From assembly GCF_014109765.1 (NCBI RefSeq), contig NZ_CP059139.1, positions 2,794,001-2,858,000 on the forward strand: DNA of 64,000 bases. Direction: 5' to 3'. Under the pieces are notes generated by a model. The model saw only the letters and a list, made by a program, of their open reading frames with translations. It searched no databases and was not told the DNA's origin. This DNA comes from Pseudomonas berkeleyensis (GTDB lineage Bacteria > Pseudomonadota > Gammaproteobacteria > Pseudomonadales > Pseudomonadaceae). Below, piece by piece: positions 16,963 through 25,068 of the stretch (position 1 is its first letter; each line of letters begins with the position of its first letter). Made by a program: the position numbers and the translations under genes.

Positions 16963-17874
16963 TCACAGGTGGAAATCGCCTGCAGCCTCTGGCTGGTACA
17001 ACACTTTCCTGATTTCAATCCGGCGGGTTCGATCAGCAATTCGCCAGTCGATGGCGTCTCCCTCCTGATAGCCCAGGATGGCGGCGCCGAGGTCAGAGCA
17101 CACGGAATGCTTCCCGGCGCTGCTGTCTGCGTCTTCCGGGTAGACCAACGCCACTTCGATCTCTTCGTCGTCCAGCTGCAGCAAGGTTCTGGAGTTCATC
17201 GTGACGACGTTGCGTGGCACCTTCTGCGGCTTAACGACTATGGCGCGCTCAAGCTCATGTTCGAGATCAATAACGGCTGGGCCTTGCTCGAGCACGATCA
17301 GGCTCTCGAGCCTGGCCTTGTCGATTTCAGTGATGTAGATCCCTGTGGCATCACCAGAGGTACCTTCGCGCAAGAACTGGAGATAGCTTCCCGCCGTCAT
17401 GGAAAATGACTTCAAGGTCGGCGTTTCGCTCTCAAGCACAAAGCCGCTGCGCAGAAAGGCTTTCAGCGAGCGCACGTTGTCCGGGTGGATCTTGGCGATG
17501 AGCTTTTCAGCCCGCATGTCGAGGAAGGCCAGTTTCATGCCTTCGCGGATCGTACGGGTGCCGAGGTTACGGCCCCATTTGTCGCTATCTCCGATGACCA
17601 GGACTATCTCGCAATCCGAGCCGGTCTTGATGAGACGGACAAAACCCACCGGCTCGTCATGCCGGTCATAGGCCATGAAGAATCGGCCGCCCCGGTTGAA
17701 CAGATGAGTCAGGATCGGCAATTGAGTCCGATCGATGGCTTGCTCGATGGAGCGGGAAACATGACGCGAATCGCTCAGATAACAGGTGACTCGCTCATCT
17801 TCCAACCAATCCATCAGCTTCAGCGCGTGTGCCCGAGTAATTTCAGGGCACAGCGAAATGAAAGGCTTGTTCAT
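16963..17874 (-). CDS. GNAT acetyltransferase fused to Rnk-type nucleoside diphosphate kinase regulator
   Basis: 303 residues from ATG 17872-17874 (MNKPFISL); an in-frame GTG at 17883 would add three residues. Residues about 5-165 are a GNAT domain, with acetyl-CoA-binding region GDSDKWGRNLGTRTIREGM and HPDNVRSLKAFLRSGF. Residues about 175-300 match Rnk: an N-terminal helical hairpin (IYITEIDKARLE) followed by a GreA/GreB-C-like domain (PRNVVTMNSRTLLQLDDEE, LGAAILGYQEGDAIDW). Rnk proteins bind RNA polymerase near the secondary channel. What the GNAT half modifies is unknown. A small palindrome (CATGGC-TATG-GCCATG, 17912-17927) lies upstream. Confidence 0.9.
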   Translation of the reverse strand: MNKPFISLCPEITRAHALKLMDWLEDERVTCYLSDSRHVSRSIEQAIDRTQLPILTHLFNRGGRFFMAYDRHDEPVGFVRLIKTGSDCEIVLVIGDSDKWGRNLGTRTIREGMKLAFLDMRAEKLIAKIHPDNVRSLKAFLRSGFVLESETPTLKSFSMTAGSYLQFLREGTSGDATGIYITEIDKARLESLIVLEQGPAVIDLEHELERAIVVKPQKVPRNVVTMNSRTLLQLDDEEIEVALVYPEDADSSAGKHSVCSDLGAAILGYQEGDAIDWRIADRTRRIEIRKVLYQPEAAGDFHL

Positions 17875-18101
17875 CTTCACCACACTTAATATGCAAAGAA
17901 TGAAAGCCCTTCATGGCTATGGCCATGACGGTTCTTTCGGCAACCGGCTACTTTAAGGCATAACGCGAGTAATGCCGAACATCCCGCACACGTGGGCGCG
18001 GCGTAACATCTGATACGCGCTTTCCGCATAGGCTGCTTTACAAAGTTCGTCGCAACGTCAGTAACTGTCCCCCTTCCCTACTTCCAGGCAAACCCTCAAG
18101 C

Positions 18102-18485
18102 ATGAAGAAACCCAGTGATCCTGTGCCAATGAATCACAACACGCTCACTGCTCGCGAGGTGTATCAGGTGTTGCGGGACATCGCCTTGGGTATCCGCGTC
18201 ATGCGCCGTGTCGATCGCTCGCCACAACCCAACTACGGTCTGATGATCATAGAGGTAGATGGCTGGGTGATCAGGCTATATGGCGAAGGGGGAACGCTGG
18301 ATTACTGCGACAGTTGCCATTGCCCGAATGGGCGTGCCTACGCCTTCAGCGCATCGCAATATTTCGGCACTGATCCGCTCGAACTGCTGAGTACATGGGA
18401 GCGCGCTCAACTGGAACGGCTCTTGATGAATGCATGCGCCCTTTCCCCGCTGCCGGACTTCAGTCCTGACCCGACTCGGTTTTGA
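18102..18485 (+). CDS. Conserved hypothetical protein, 127 aa
   Basis: The sequence starts MKKPSDPVPMNHNTL; Met 10 (18129) is an alternative start and neither has a strong ribosome site. The body has a helical N-terminal half (AREVYQVLRDIALGIRVMRRV), then a beta-rich part with a small Cys cluster (GEGGTLDYCDSCHCPNGRAY), which could bind a metal. No membrane segment or signal peptide is seen. I do not recognise the function. It converges on the next gene, and the two 3' ends overlap by 26 bp. Confidence 0.7.
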   Translation: MKKPSDPVPMNHNTLTAREVYQVLRDIALGIRVMRRVDRSPQPNYGLMIIEVDGWVIRLYGEGGTLDYCDSCHCPNGRAYAFSASQYFGTDPLELLSTWERAQLERLLMNACALSPLPDFSPDPTRF

Positions 18486-18945
18486 GCATGCCAAGGTGTG
18501 GCCACTGCTCGAGTGCTGTCTGCAGCTGTCTCGTGCGCTCTAGCACCCGCTGATGATGTTCAGCCAGTTGCTGACGGAACTCCGGTGAAAGCTCCTGCGC
18601 AAGCAGGGTTTCGAACCCTCGCCTGACCTGTGTTTCAAGCTCTAACGCGGTATTGAGCCTGGTTCGATCATCGACAGGCACGATCAGCGCCTTCACCTCA
18701 TACCACCAGCAGTGCCGCCATAGTCCGGCCAGGCTGATGTGCTCTGTGGGGCGACCGCCATAGGTGGTGATCTGGCTGTGCAGGCAGGCGATCAGGGCGC
18801 CATATTCCTGCTCGCGTTCGGTAAGGAAGCAGCGTAGCGGCAAGGCCTGGGCGTTTGCTGCAAGCTGTCGACACGTCTGCTGTCCATCCTGGCAGGTGGT
18901 TTGCAGGCGGTTGAGGTGGGTGATGGTCTTGTTCAGCGTGGGCAT
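18460..18945 (-). CDS. DUF2383 / PA2169-family four-helix protein (paralogue 1)
   Basis: 161 residues, almost entirely helical, with the PA2169-family layout: THLNRLQTTCQDGQQTCRQLA, a REQEYGALIACLHSQI helix, then long C-terminal helices (VRRGFETLLAQELSPEFRQQL). The family is ferritin-like or four-helix-bundle in fold and is found in stress-induced clusters of Pseudomonas; its biochemical role is not established. It has a second copy immediately upstream on the same strand (19037-19501), from which it has diverged strongly. Confidence 0.8.
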   Translation of the reverse strand: MPTLNKTITHLNRLQTTCQDGQQTCRQLAANAQALPLRCFLTEREQEYGALIACLHSQITTYGGRPTEHISLAGLWRHCWWYEVKALIVPVDDRTRLNTALELETQVRRGFETLLAQELSPEFRQQLAEHHQRVLERTRQLQTALEQWPHLGMLKTESGQD

Positions 18946-19036
18946 GCGGTACGCCTCCCGTCACGTTCGCGCAGTGAGCCTGGGGCGGGCATTAAGCCAG
19001 GCGGCGCGTTGGTGCGCGCCCCTGGCCGACGATGAG

Positions 19037-19501
19037 TCAGCTCCGCGCGCGTTCTACGTCGCGCAGTGCCCGTACCTCATCATGATTGCGCAACACCCCT
19101 TCGTATTGGCGCTGCACGATGGCGCGGATATCGGTCGGCAGATCCTGGCTGAGAGCCTCGCTGTAGCGCTCCTTGGCTACGTCCTCGCCACGCTCGGCTT
19201 CGTTGAGGATCGCCGCTTCATCCTTGCCGGTGATCAGCGATTTCAAGTCGACCCAGCGACGGTGCAGATCCGCTCCGATGCTGGTGCTGTCCTCCGGCTG
19301 GCCGCCGAACTCCAATACGGCTCGCTGCAGTTCTTCAGCTGCCTCGGCGCATTGGCGCGAGCGCTGGGTGAACAGTTGCTTGATGTCCGGACGTTTTATG
19401 TCCTCGGCGCAGACCTTGAAACCGGCCTCGCCGTCCTTGCAGGTTTCGATCAGTTTGTTGAGGGTTCGGATCAGTGCTTTGCGATCGTCTGCGATATCCA
19501 T
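19037..19501 (-). CDS. DUF2383 / PA2169-family four-helix protein (paralogue 2)
   Basis: 154 residues from ATG 19499-19501 (MDIADDRKALIRTLNKL), preceded by CTGGAGGCGAATC, a strong ribosome site; the longer frame to 19564 is not needed. It has the canonical family pattern: LIETCKDGEAGFKVCAEDIK, TQRSRQCAEAAEELQRAV, then GKDEAAILNEAERGEDVAKERY, the last resembling ferritin-type ligand helices. Expected to be cytoplasmic and stress-induced. It lies 91 bp upstream of paralogue 1 and downstream of the ClpP-like gene, all on the minus strand. Confidence 0.88.
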   Translation of the reverse strand: MDIADDRKALIRTLNKLIETCKDGEAGFKVCAEDIKRPDIKQLFTQRSRQCAEAAEELQRAVLEFGGQPEDSTSIGADLHRRWVDLKSLITGKDEAAILNEAERGEDVAKERYSEALSQDLPTDIRAIVQRQYEGVLRNHDEVRALRDVERARS

Positions 19502-19629
19502 GATTCGCCTCCAGGCCGTGATTACGGCCAATGCTGGTTGGAAAGTCGCCCCTGAGGGGTACATGGAATCCGACGTAGCGCTTGTAAAGTTCGTTCAGGG
19601 AATTTTCCAAGCGGTCGCCAGACTGCGCT

Positions 19630-20181
19630 TCAAGCATGTACGCACCAGTTGACCGACTCCGCCGGCATGCCCAGGCAGTCGACGCTGTGAATGAGCCCCG
19701 CTTTCAGCGCGTCCTCGACATTGAGAATGCGCGGCGCGGACATCAGGCAATCGAGGACATTGAGCGGGGCTTCGGCATCCTGAGTGCGCTCACCGACGAC
19801 GGTGGCATAGAGCTGTAGGTCGTAGTCCAGACTCATGGCGTATTCGGACATACGCGCATGGTCGACTGCGCCGCTCACGGTCCAATGAAAGGGGTGAAAC
19901 AGGAACTTGCTATGCGGGCAGGCGGTGCGCGTTTCGCCGGCAAGAAAGATGATGTTGCCCATCGATTCCACGGTGCCCAGGTTATGGGTCTTGACCGGTA
20001 CCGGAAGGGATATGAGGAAGTTGTACAGGGAGAAGCCGTAGCTGCACTCCCCGCCCATGGTGGCGATCTTGATGACCAGCTCGTCCGCGCCCTGGTGGAT
20101 GGCCTGACTGCATTTGTCGATCAACTGCCCACAGGTGTAGGAGTTGATCGGCGCAGTGAAATGCACGACGTGAGTTCTCAT
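19630..20181 (-). CDS. ClpP-like serine protease homologue (catalytic Asp not evident)
   Basis: 183 residues from ATG 20179-20181 (MRTHVVHFTAPI), preceded by GAGGAGAG; the longer frame to 20199 is disfavoured. ClpP fold features are the oxyanion Gly-Gly (ATMGGECSYG, residues 43-44), the nucleophile Ser73 (TVESMGNIIFLAG) and His96 (KFLFHPFHW). In the region of ClpP Asp171, the segment MSAPRILNVEDALKAGLI aligns with a Pro where Asp is expected. It is smaller than housekeeping ClpP and unlinked to clpX or trigger factor. It may be an atypical protease or a ClpP-fold regulator. Confidence 0.8.
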   Translation of the reverse strand: MRTHVVHFTAPINSYTCGQLIDKCSQAIHQGADELVIKIATMGGECSYGFSLYNFLISLPVPVKTHNLGTVESMGNIIFLAGETRTACPHSKFLFHPFHWTVSGAVDHARMSEYAMSLDYDLQLYATVVGERTQDAEAPLNVLDCLMSAPRILNVEDALKAGLIHSVDCLGMPAESVNWCVHA

Positions 20182-20571
20182 GATGCTCTCCTCTGCCAAT
20201 GAAGCGCCTTTGACGGGCCTTCATCTTCAAGGAGTGGAACTCGTCTTGAGGGTTTCAACTTTCTTTGTGTAACCCAGTCACGACTTCCATAAAAAACCTG
20301 AACGCTACGCCGCCACGGGACTCTGTTCCTTACAGGGGAGCTCTGGGCGTATGTGCGCCAACCATATTCGAACCTGCGATTACGCTTCCCTGGGCCGCCG
20401 CGTCGTCTCCCTCCTTCTCCTTGCGGCGGCTCTTTCTTTTCTCAGGCAATCAGGGAGATGTGATACCGGCCGGCCCCGGAATGGATCGAACTCACGCTGC
20501 GTCAGGCAGTAAAAGAAACGTGAGCCGCCCCGCCAGGCAACTCGCAAGAATGGACGCAAGGAGCGCAATTC
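20182..20571. other. 390-bp intergenic region between ClpP-like gene and CopD-like gene
   Basis: A divergent spacer that should hold promoters for both flanking genes. I see no convincing consensus promoter. It contains a GC stem with a T-rich tail at 20394-20440 (listed separately) and a good AAGGAG ribosome site just before 20572. Confidence 0.5.
20394..20440 (+). terminator. Terminator-like hairpin in the copD leader
   Basis: GCCGCCGC (20394-20401) pairs with GCGGCGGC (20423-20430) across a 21-base pyrimidine-rich loop, followed by TCTTTCTTTT. On the plus strand this has the form of an intrinsic terminator, but no plus-strand gene precedes it. If real, it would end a small RNA or attenuate transcription into the CopD-like gene. 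The long loop lowers confidence. Confidence 0.35.
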
Positions 20572-20985
20572 ATGCCGCTGCTAAAACTACTGCACTTCAT
20601 GGCGCTGATCTGCTGGTGCGGTGCCCTGCTCTATCTGCCAGCGCTGATCGCGGCAGGCACGCGTAGCAGTGATGCCCTGTTCTATCGCGACCACGCCCAT
20701 CTCACCCGAATGGTCTTCAACCTGATCGCTACGCCAGCCGCGCTATTGGCCATCGGCTCGGGCACGGCGCTGTTTCTGCGTGATGGACTGTTCGATGCCT
20801 GGTTGATTGTCAAGCTCACCACCGTCGCCGGCATGGTCATCTGCCATGCCCTGTGTGGCGTGCTGATCCTGCGTATCGAGCAGATTGCGGAGCCCGCACT
20901 GCGCCGCGAATGCCTGGCGATCGGCGTGCTGATCGTGATGCTGATCAGCACCACGCTCTGGTTGGTCTTGGCCAAACCCTTCTGA
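20572..20985 (+). CDS. CopD/HemJ-like four-helix membrane protein
   Basis: 137 residues with four membrane segments (about 3-26, 44-66, 77-98, 112-133). The N-terminal LLKLLHFMALICWCGALLYLP resembles the first helix of HemJ/CopD-type proteins, including the conserved His in a KxxH context and the WxGxLLYLP block. HemJ oxidises protoporphyrinogen IX, and CopD-like proteins are linked to copper handling; either would fit a haem-copper oxidase locus. Which activity applies here cannot be decided from the sequence. Confidence 0.75.
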   Translation: MPLLKLLHFMALICWCGALLYLPALIAAGTRSSDALFYRDHAHLTRMVFNLIATPAALLAIGSGTALFLRDGLFDAWLIVKLTTVAGMVICHALCGVLILRIEQIAEPALRRECLAIGVLIVMLISTTLWLVLAKPF

Positions 20986-21043
20986 ATGAGGAGTACCTAC
21001 GGACATGCATGAAGCAGCGCTCAGCCAATCTGCAAGTCGGTAC

Positions 21044-21505
21044 TCACGAATTTGTGTCGACCCCCACGCCGTGCTCATACACCAGACGCCCACCCAGGTA
21101 GGCCGCCAGAGCGATCAACACCGCAGTCAGCAGCGACAGGTACAGCCCCCAGTTCTCCATGCCCTGCTCCGGACCGGCGTAACGCAGCAGCCAGTTGAGC
21201 GAAGCCAACGACAGCATCATCACGGCGATGATCGCATGGCACCAGGCGGTGATCTTCTGGCGGATGCTGGTCACGGTAAGCAGATCGACCAGCCCGGCCA
21301 CGCTGGCGATCCAACCGCCGAATGCACCGACGCCTACCAGCCACAAACTGGCGCGCGCCCAGAACGGATCGCCGAGCCACAGGTAGGCCAGGTCACTGGC
21401 CACCAGGCCGAGCAAGGCGGCAACCGGGAAGTGGATCATCATCGGGTGCAACGGATGCCCGGCAATGGCGGCGCGGCTGACGATAGGTTCGTTGATTTCG
21501 GCCAT
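21044..21505 (-). CDS. DUF2231 family membrane protein
   Basis: 153 residues from ATG 21503-21505 (MAEINEPIVSRAAIAGHPLHPMMIHFP), preceded by AGGGAGG. GHPLHPMMIHFPVA is the hallmark His/Pro motif of DUF2231. About four membrane helices follow, with a paired His in the second half (ITAWCHAIIAVMM). DUF2231 proteins often neighbour cytochrome oxidase or cytochrome c genes and are suspected haem or redox membrane proteins. It is antisense inside the oxidase locus, and its start codon faces the coxB start only 18 bp away. Confidence 0.85.
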   Translation of the reverse strand: MAEINEPIVSRAAIAGHPLHPMMIHFPVAALLGLVASDLAYLWLGDPFWARASLWLVGVGAFGGWIASVAGLVDLLTVTSIRQKITAWCHAIIAVMMLSLASLNWLLRYAGPEQGMENWGLYLSLLTAVLIALAAYLGGRLVYEHGVGVDTNS

Positions 21506-21523
21506 CCCGGCCTCCCTGAGCAG

Positions 21524-22540
21524 GTGAATGAAGAAACCCGGCACCGCCAAAGACGTCGCCCTTGCCTGCAATTGACCACGCTGATGCTGGCAGTTCCGCT
21601 TATATCCGCGTGCAGCGGGCCGCAATCGGCGCTCGACCCAGCGGGGCCAATGGCATGCGAGGTGGCGATCCTGTGGTGGGTGATGTGCGGTTTCGCCACG
21701 GTGGTGCTGGTGGTGGTCACCGCCCTGTGGGTGCATGCGATGCGGCGCACGCCGCGCCAGGTCGATGAGCAACGCGCGCGAGTGATCACCCTGCGCTGGC
21801 TGGTAGGCGGTGGGCTGATACTGCCCAGCGTGAGCATCGTCCTGCTGCTGATCTTCGGCATTCCCATCGGCCATCGCATGTTGCCGCTACCCCTGATCGG
21901 CGAGCAGCCCTTGCGCATCGAGGTGATCGGCCACCAATGGTGGTGGGAGGTGCGCTACCCGGACAGCGGCGTGGTCACCGCCAATCAGTTGCACCTGCCT
22001 GTGAGCCGGCCAGTGGATCTGGACGTCACCAGCGCCGACGTGATCCACGCATTCTGGGTGCCGCGCCTGGGCGGCAAGATCGACATGATCCCTGGGCGGC
22101 ACAACAAGATTCGCCTGCAAGCCGACCTGCCCGGCACCTTCCGCGGCCAGTGCTCGGAGTTCTGCGGCACCCAACACACCCACATGATCCTCAACGTGCA
22201 GGCCCACGAAGACGACGACTTCGAGGCCTGGCTACAGGCCCGTCGCGAGCCACACGTAAGCGCCCTACCCGGCGCGGCCGGAGATGCCTTTGCCGAGCGC
22301 TGCGGCGAATGCCACCGCGTTGCCGGCGTTACCGAGGGCCAACGCGCACCAGACCTCACCGACCTTGGCTCGCGCGTCAGTCTCGGCGCCGGAGTGCTGG
22401 CCAACGAGCCCGGCGCGATCCTGCATTGGCTGCAGGAGCACCAGCGGCTCAAACCCGGCAATGCCATGCCGCTCAATGACGACATCGACCCCGACCACCT
22501 CAGCGCCATCGCAGACTGGCTGGAGACCCTGGCACCGTGA
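21524..22540 (+). CDS. coxB: Cytochrome c oxidase subunit II with C-terminal cytochrome c domain
   Basis: 338 residues from GTG 21524, giving an Arg-rich n-region, a hydrophobic core and the lipobox LISAC, so the mature N-terminus is probably a lipidated Cys. Two membrane helices follow. The CuA site is complete: His in ADVIHAFWVP, Cys-x3-Cys with the bridging Glu in GQCSEFCGTQHTHM, and the final His and Met. The C-terminus carries a c-type haem motif CGECH and a distal Met in GNAMPLND, making this a caa3-type subunit. An ATG at 21584 would remove half the signal. Stop and next start overlap as GTGA. Confidence 0.93.
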   Translation: MNEETRHRQRRRPCLQLTTLMLAVPLISACSGPQSALDPAGPMACEVAILWWVMCGFATVVLVVVTALWVHAMRRTPRQVDEQRARVITLRWLVGGGLILPSVSIVLLLIFGIPIGHRMLPLPLIGEQPLRIEVIGHQWWWEVRYPDSGVVTANQLHLPVSRPVDLDVTSADVIHAFWVPRLGGKIDMIPGRHNKIRLQADLPGTFRGQCSEFCGTQHTHMILNVQAHEDDDFEAWLQARREPHVSALPGAAGDAFAERCGECHRVAGVTEGQRAPDLTDLGSRVSLGAGVLANEPGAILHWLQEHQRLKPGNAMPLNDDIDPDHLSAIADWLETLAP

Positions 22541-25068
22541 GCAACGACAAGACCGACAAGGCACTCGATCCGGATCAGCTGCACGACCAGTTCAACGACG
22601 TCTGGGGCAATCCGCGCGGCTGGAAAGCCCTGACCATCGTCAACCACAGCACCATCGGCATCCGTTTCATGCTCACCGGGCTGGGCTTCTTCCTGTTCGG
22701 CGGGCTGCTGGCGATGCTGGTGCGCACGCAGTTGGCGATACCCGGCTACGAGTTCCTCGAACCGGACATGTACAACCAGGTCTTCACCATGCACGGCACG
22801 GTGATGATGTTCCTGTTCGCCGTGCCGATGATGGAAGGCCTGGCGGTCTACCTGATCCCGAAGATGCTTGGCGCACGCGACCTGGTATTCCCGCGGCTGT
22901 CGGCGCTGGGCTACTGGTGCTACCTGTTCGGCGGGCTGATCCTGTGCGCGAGCCTGCTGCTGGGCATCGCACCGAAGGCCGGCTGGTTCATGTACACGCC
23001 GCTATCGAGTGCAGTGCATACGCCGGGGCCGAACTCGGATTTCTGGCTGATCGGCATCACCTTCGTGGAAATTTCTGCGGTATCAGCGGGCGTCGAGCTG
23101 GTGGTGTCGATCCTGCGCACACGCGGCGAAGGCATGTCGCTGAACAAGATGCCGATCTACGCCTGGTACATCCTGGTGATGGCGATGATGATCGTGGTCG
23201 GCTTCCCGCCATTGATCCTCGGCAGCATCCTGCTGGAACTGGAGCGCGCCATGGGCCTGCCGTTCTTCGAAGTCGCGCGTGGCGGCGACCCGATCCTCTG
23301 GCAGCACCTGTTCTGGCTGTTCGGCCACCCCGAGGTGTACATCATCTTCCTGCCGGCCGCCGGCATCGTCTCCACCCTGCTGCCGGTGTTCTGCCAGCGC
23401 CCGCTGGTGGGCTATCGCTGGGTAGTGCTGGCGATCCTCACCACTGGCTTCATCAGCTTCGGCCTGTGGGTACACCACATGTTCACCGTGGGCATTCCGC
23501 AACTGGCGCAGGCGTTCTTCTCGGCCGCGAGCATGCTGGTGGCGGTGCCAACGGGCATCCAGGTGTTCGCCTGGATCGCCACCCTGTGGCTGGGCCGGCC
23601 GCAGTACCACGTGCCGATGCTGTGGCTGGTGGGCTTTCTGATCGTATTCGTGTGTGGCGGGCTGACCGGGGTGATGCTGGCCCTGGTGCCGTTCGACTGG
23701 CAGGTGCACGACACTCATTTCGTGGTCGCGCACATGCACTACGTGCTGGTGGGCGGCATGTTCTTCCCGCTGCTGGCCGGCATCTATTACTGGCTGCCGC
23801 ATTTCTCCGGGCGCATGCCATCGGCGCGCCTGGGCAAGTGGGGATTCTGGCTGGTGTTCATCGGTTTCAACGTCACCTTCCTGATCATGCACTGGACAGG
23901 GCTGATGGGCATGCCGCGGCGTATCTATACCTACGAGGCCGGTCTGGGCTGGGACTTGCCCAACCTGGTGTCCTCCATCGGCAGCTTCATCATGGCGATG
24001 GGGATCGCCACCATCCTGCTCGACATCGTCTTGCACTTTCGTTTCGGCCAGCCCGCGCCGAAGAACCCGTGGAGGGCCGACACCATGGAGTGGGCCACCA
24101 GCCTGCCGCCCTGCCCCTACAACTTCGTCAGCCTGGCCAAGGTCACCGAGCGCCACCCGTTGTGGGAGAACCCGGATCTTCCGGAAAGCATCGCCCGTGG
24201 CGAGCACGCGCTGACGGTGATCGATCACGGTCGCCGGGAAACCTGGGGTGTCGAACCGCTGACCGGCAAGGTGCGCGAGATCATCCACCTGCCCGGCAAC
24301 AGCTGGCTGCCCTTCATCGCTTCGCTGTTCATCGCGGTGGTCTGCCTGGGCCTGCTGAGCAAGTTCTACTGGGTATCACTGGCCGCTACCCTCGCCGCGC
24401 TGGTGGTGCTTTTCCGCTGGAGCTGGGAGAACGGCGCACACCCAAATGCCGCACCGGACGCCAAGGTTCAGCCCGGCGAGCCGCCGTTGCATTCACGAAC
24501 CTGCGACGGCCCCGGCCTGTGGGGCATGGGTGTGACGCTATTGGCCAACGGTGCGCTGTATCTGGCGCTGTTGTTCGGCTGGTTCTACCTGTGGACGGTG
24601 TCGCCCAACTGGCTGGTGCCCGATGCACCGGTGATCGATCAGCGTCTGCTGCTGGCCAGTGGCGTACTACTCGCCATCGCGGTGCTCTGGCAGCGACCAG
24701 TGCTCAAGCGGCTGCGCAAAGGCCAGGGCGAACCGCGCACCCTGCTGACCTGCTTCGTCGGCATCGCCTCTATCGGCCTGTTGCAATCGGCGTTGCTGTT
24801 GTGGGCGCTGCTGGGCGGCGACCTGGCACCGCGCGCCACCGCCCATGACGCAGTGATCGTGGTGCTGCTGGTCTACAGCCTGGTGCATTGCCTGCTGGCG
24901 GCCATCCTCAGTGTCCTGCAGGCGCTGCGCGTGCACCACGGCTACGTCTGCGTGCAGACGCCCTACGAGCCACTGGTGGTCGAGCAACTCTGGCAATACA
25001 ACCTGGTGGTGTTGTGGATCACCTACTGCTCGGTGGTGCTGTTCCCACCGACCTTCGGAGGAGCCTGA
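22537..25068 (+). CDS. coxA: Cytochrome c oxidase subunit I fused to subunit III-like domain
   Basis: 843 residues from GTG 22537. The subunit I part (about 1-540) has all haem and copper ligands: His in FTMHGTVMMF, the cross-linked HPEVY in LFGHPEVYIIFLP, His-His in WVHHMF, and HDTHFVVAHMHYVLVGG. The Glu of HPEVY with no YS motif points to an A1-type D-channel. Residues about 590-843 add some seven further helices, resembling subunit III. Such I/III fusions are known in caa3-type oxidases. It is the catalytic proton-pumping subunit, translationally coupled to coxB. Confidence 0.95.
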   Translation: MSNDKTDKALDPDQLHDQFNDVWGNPRGWKALTIVNHSTIGIRFMLTGLGFFLFGGLLAMLVRTQLAIPGYEFLEPDMYNQVFTMHGTVMMFLFAVPMMEGLAVYLIPKMLGARDLVFPRLSALGYWCYLFGGLILCASLLLGIAPKAGWFMYTPLSSAVHTPGPNSDFWLIGITFVEISAVSAGVELVVSILRTRGEGMSLNKMPIYAWYILVMAMMIVVGFPPLILGSILLELERAMGLPFFEVARGGDPILWQHLFWLFGHPEVYIIFLPAAGIVSTLLPVFCQRPLVGYRWVVLAILTTGFISFGLWVHHMFTVGIPQLAQAFFSAASMLVAVPTGIQVFAWIATLWLGRPQYHVPMLWLVGFLIVFVCGGLTGVMLALVPFDWQVHDTHFVVAHMHYVLVGGMFFPLLAGIYYWLPHFSGRMPSARLGKWGFWLVFIGFNVTFLIMHWTGLMGMPRRIYTYEAGLGWDLPNLVSSIGSFIMAMGIATILLDIVLHFRFGQPAPKNPWRADTMEWATSLPPCPYNFVSLAKVTERHPLWENPDLPESIARGEHALTVIDHGRRETWGVEPLTGKVREIIHLPGNSWLPFIASLFIAVVCLGLLSKFYWVSLAATLAALVVLFRWSWENGAHPNAAPDAKVQPGEPPLHSRTCDGPGLWGMGVTLLANGALYLALLFGWFYLWTVSPNWLVPDAPVIDQRLLLASGVLLAIAVLWQRPVLKRLRKGQGEPRTLLTCFVGIASIGLLQSALLLWALLGGDLAPRATAHDAVIVVLLVYSLVHCLLAAILSVLQALRVHHGYVCVQTPYEPLVVEQLWQYNLVVLWITYCSVVLFPPTFGGA

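Noticed and set aside
21005..21523. N-terminal extension of the coxB frame
   Set aside because: The upstream part is antisense to the DUF2231 gene. A lipoprotein signal peptide begins naturally at GTG 21524.
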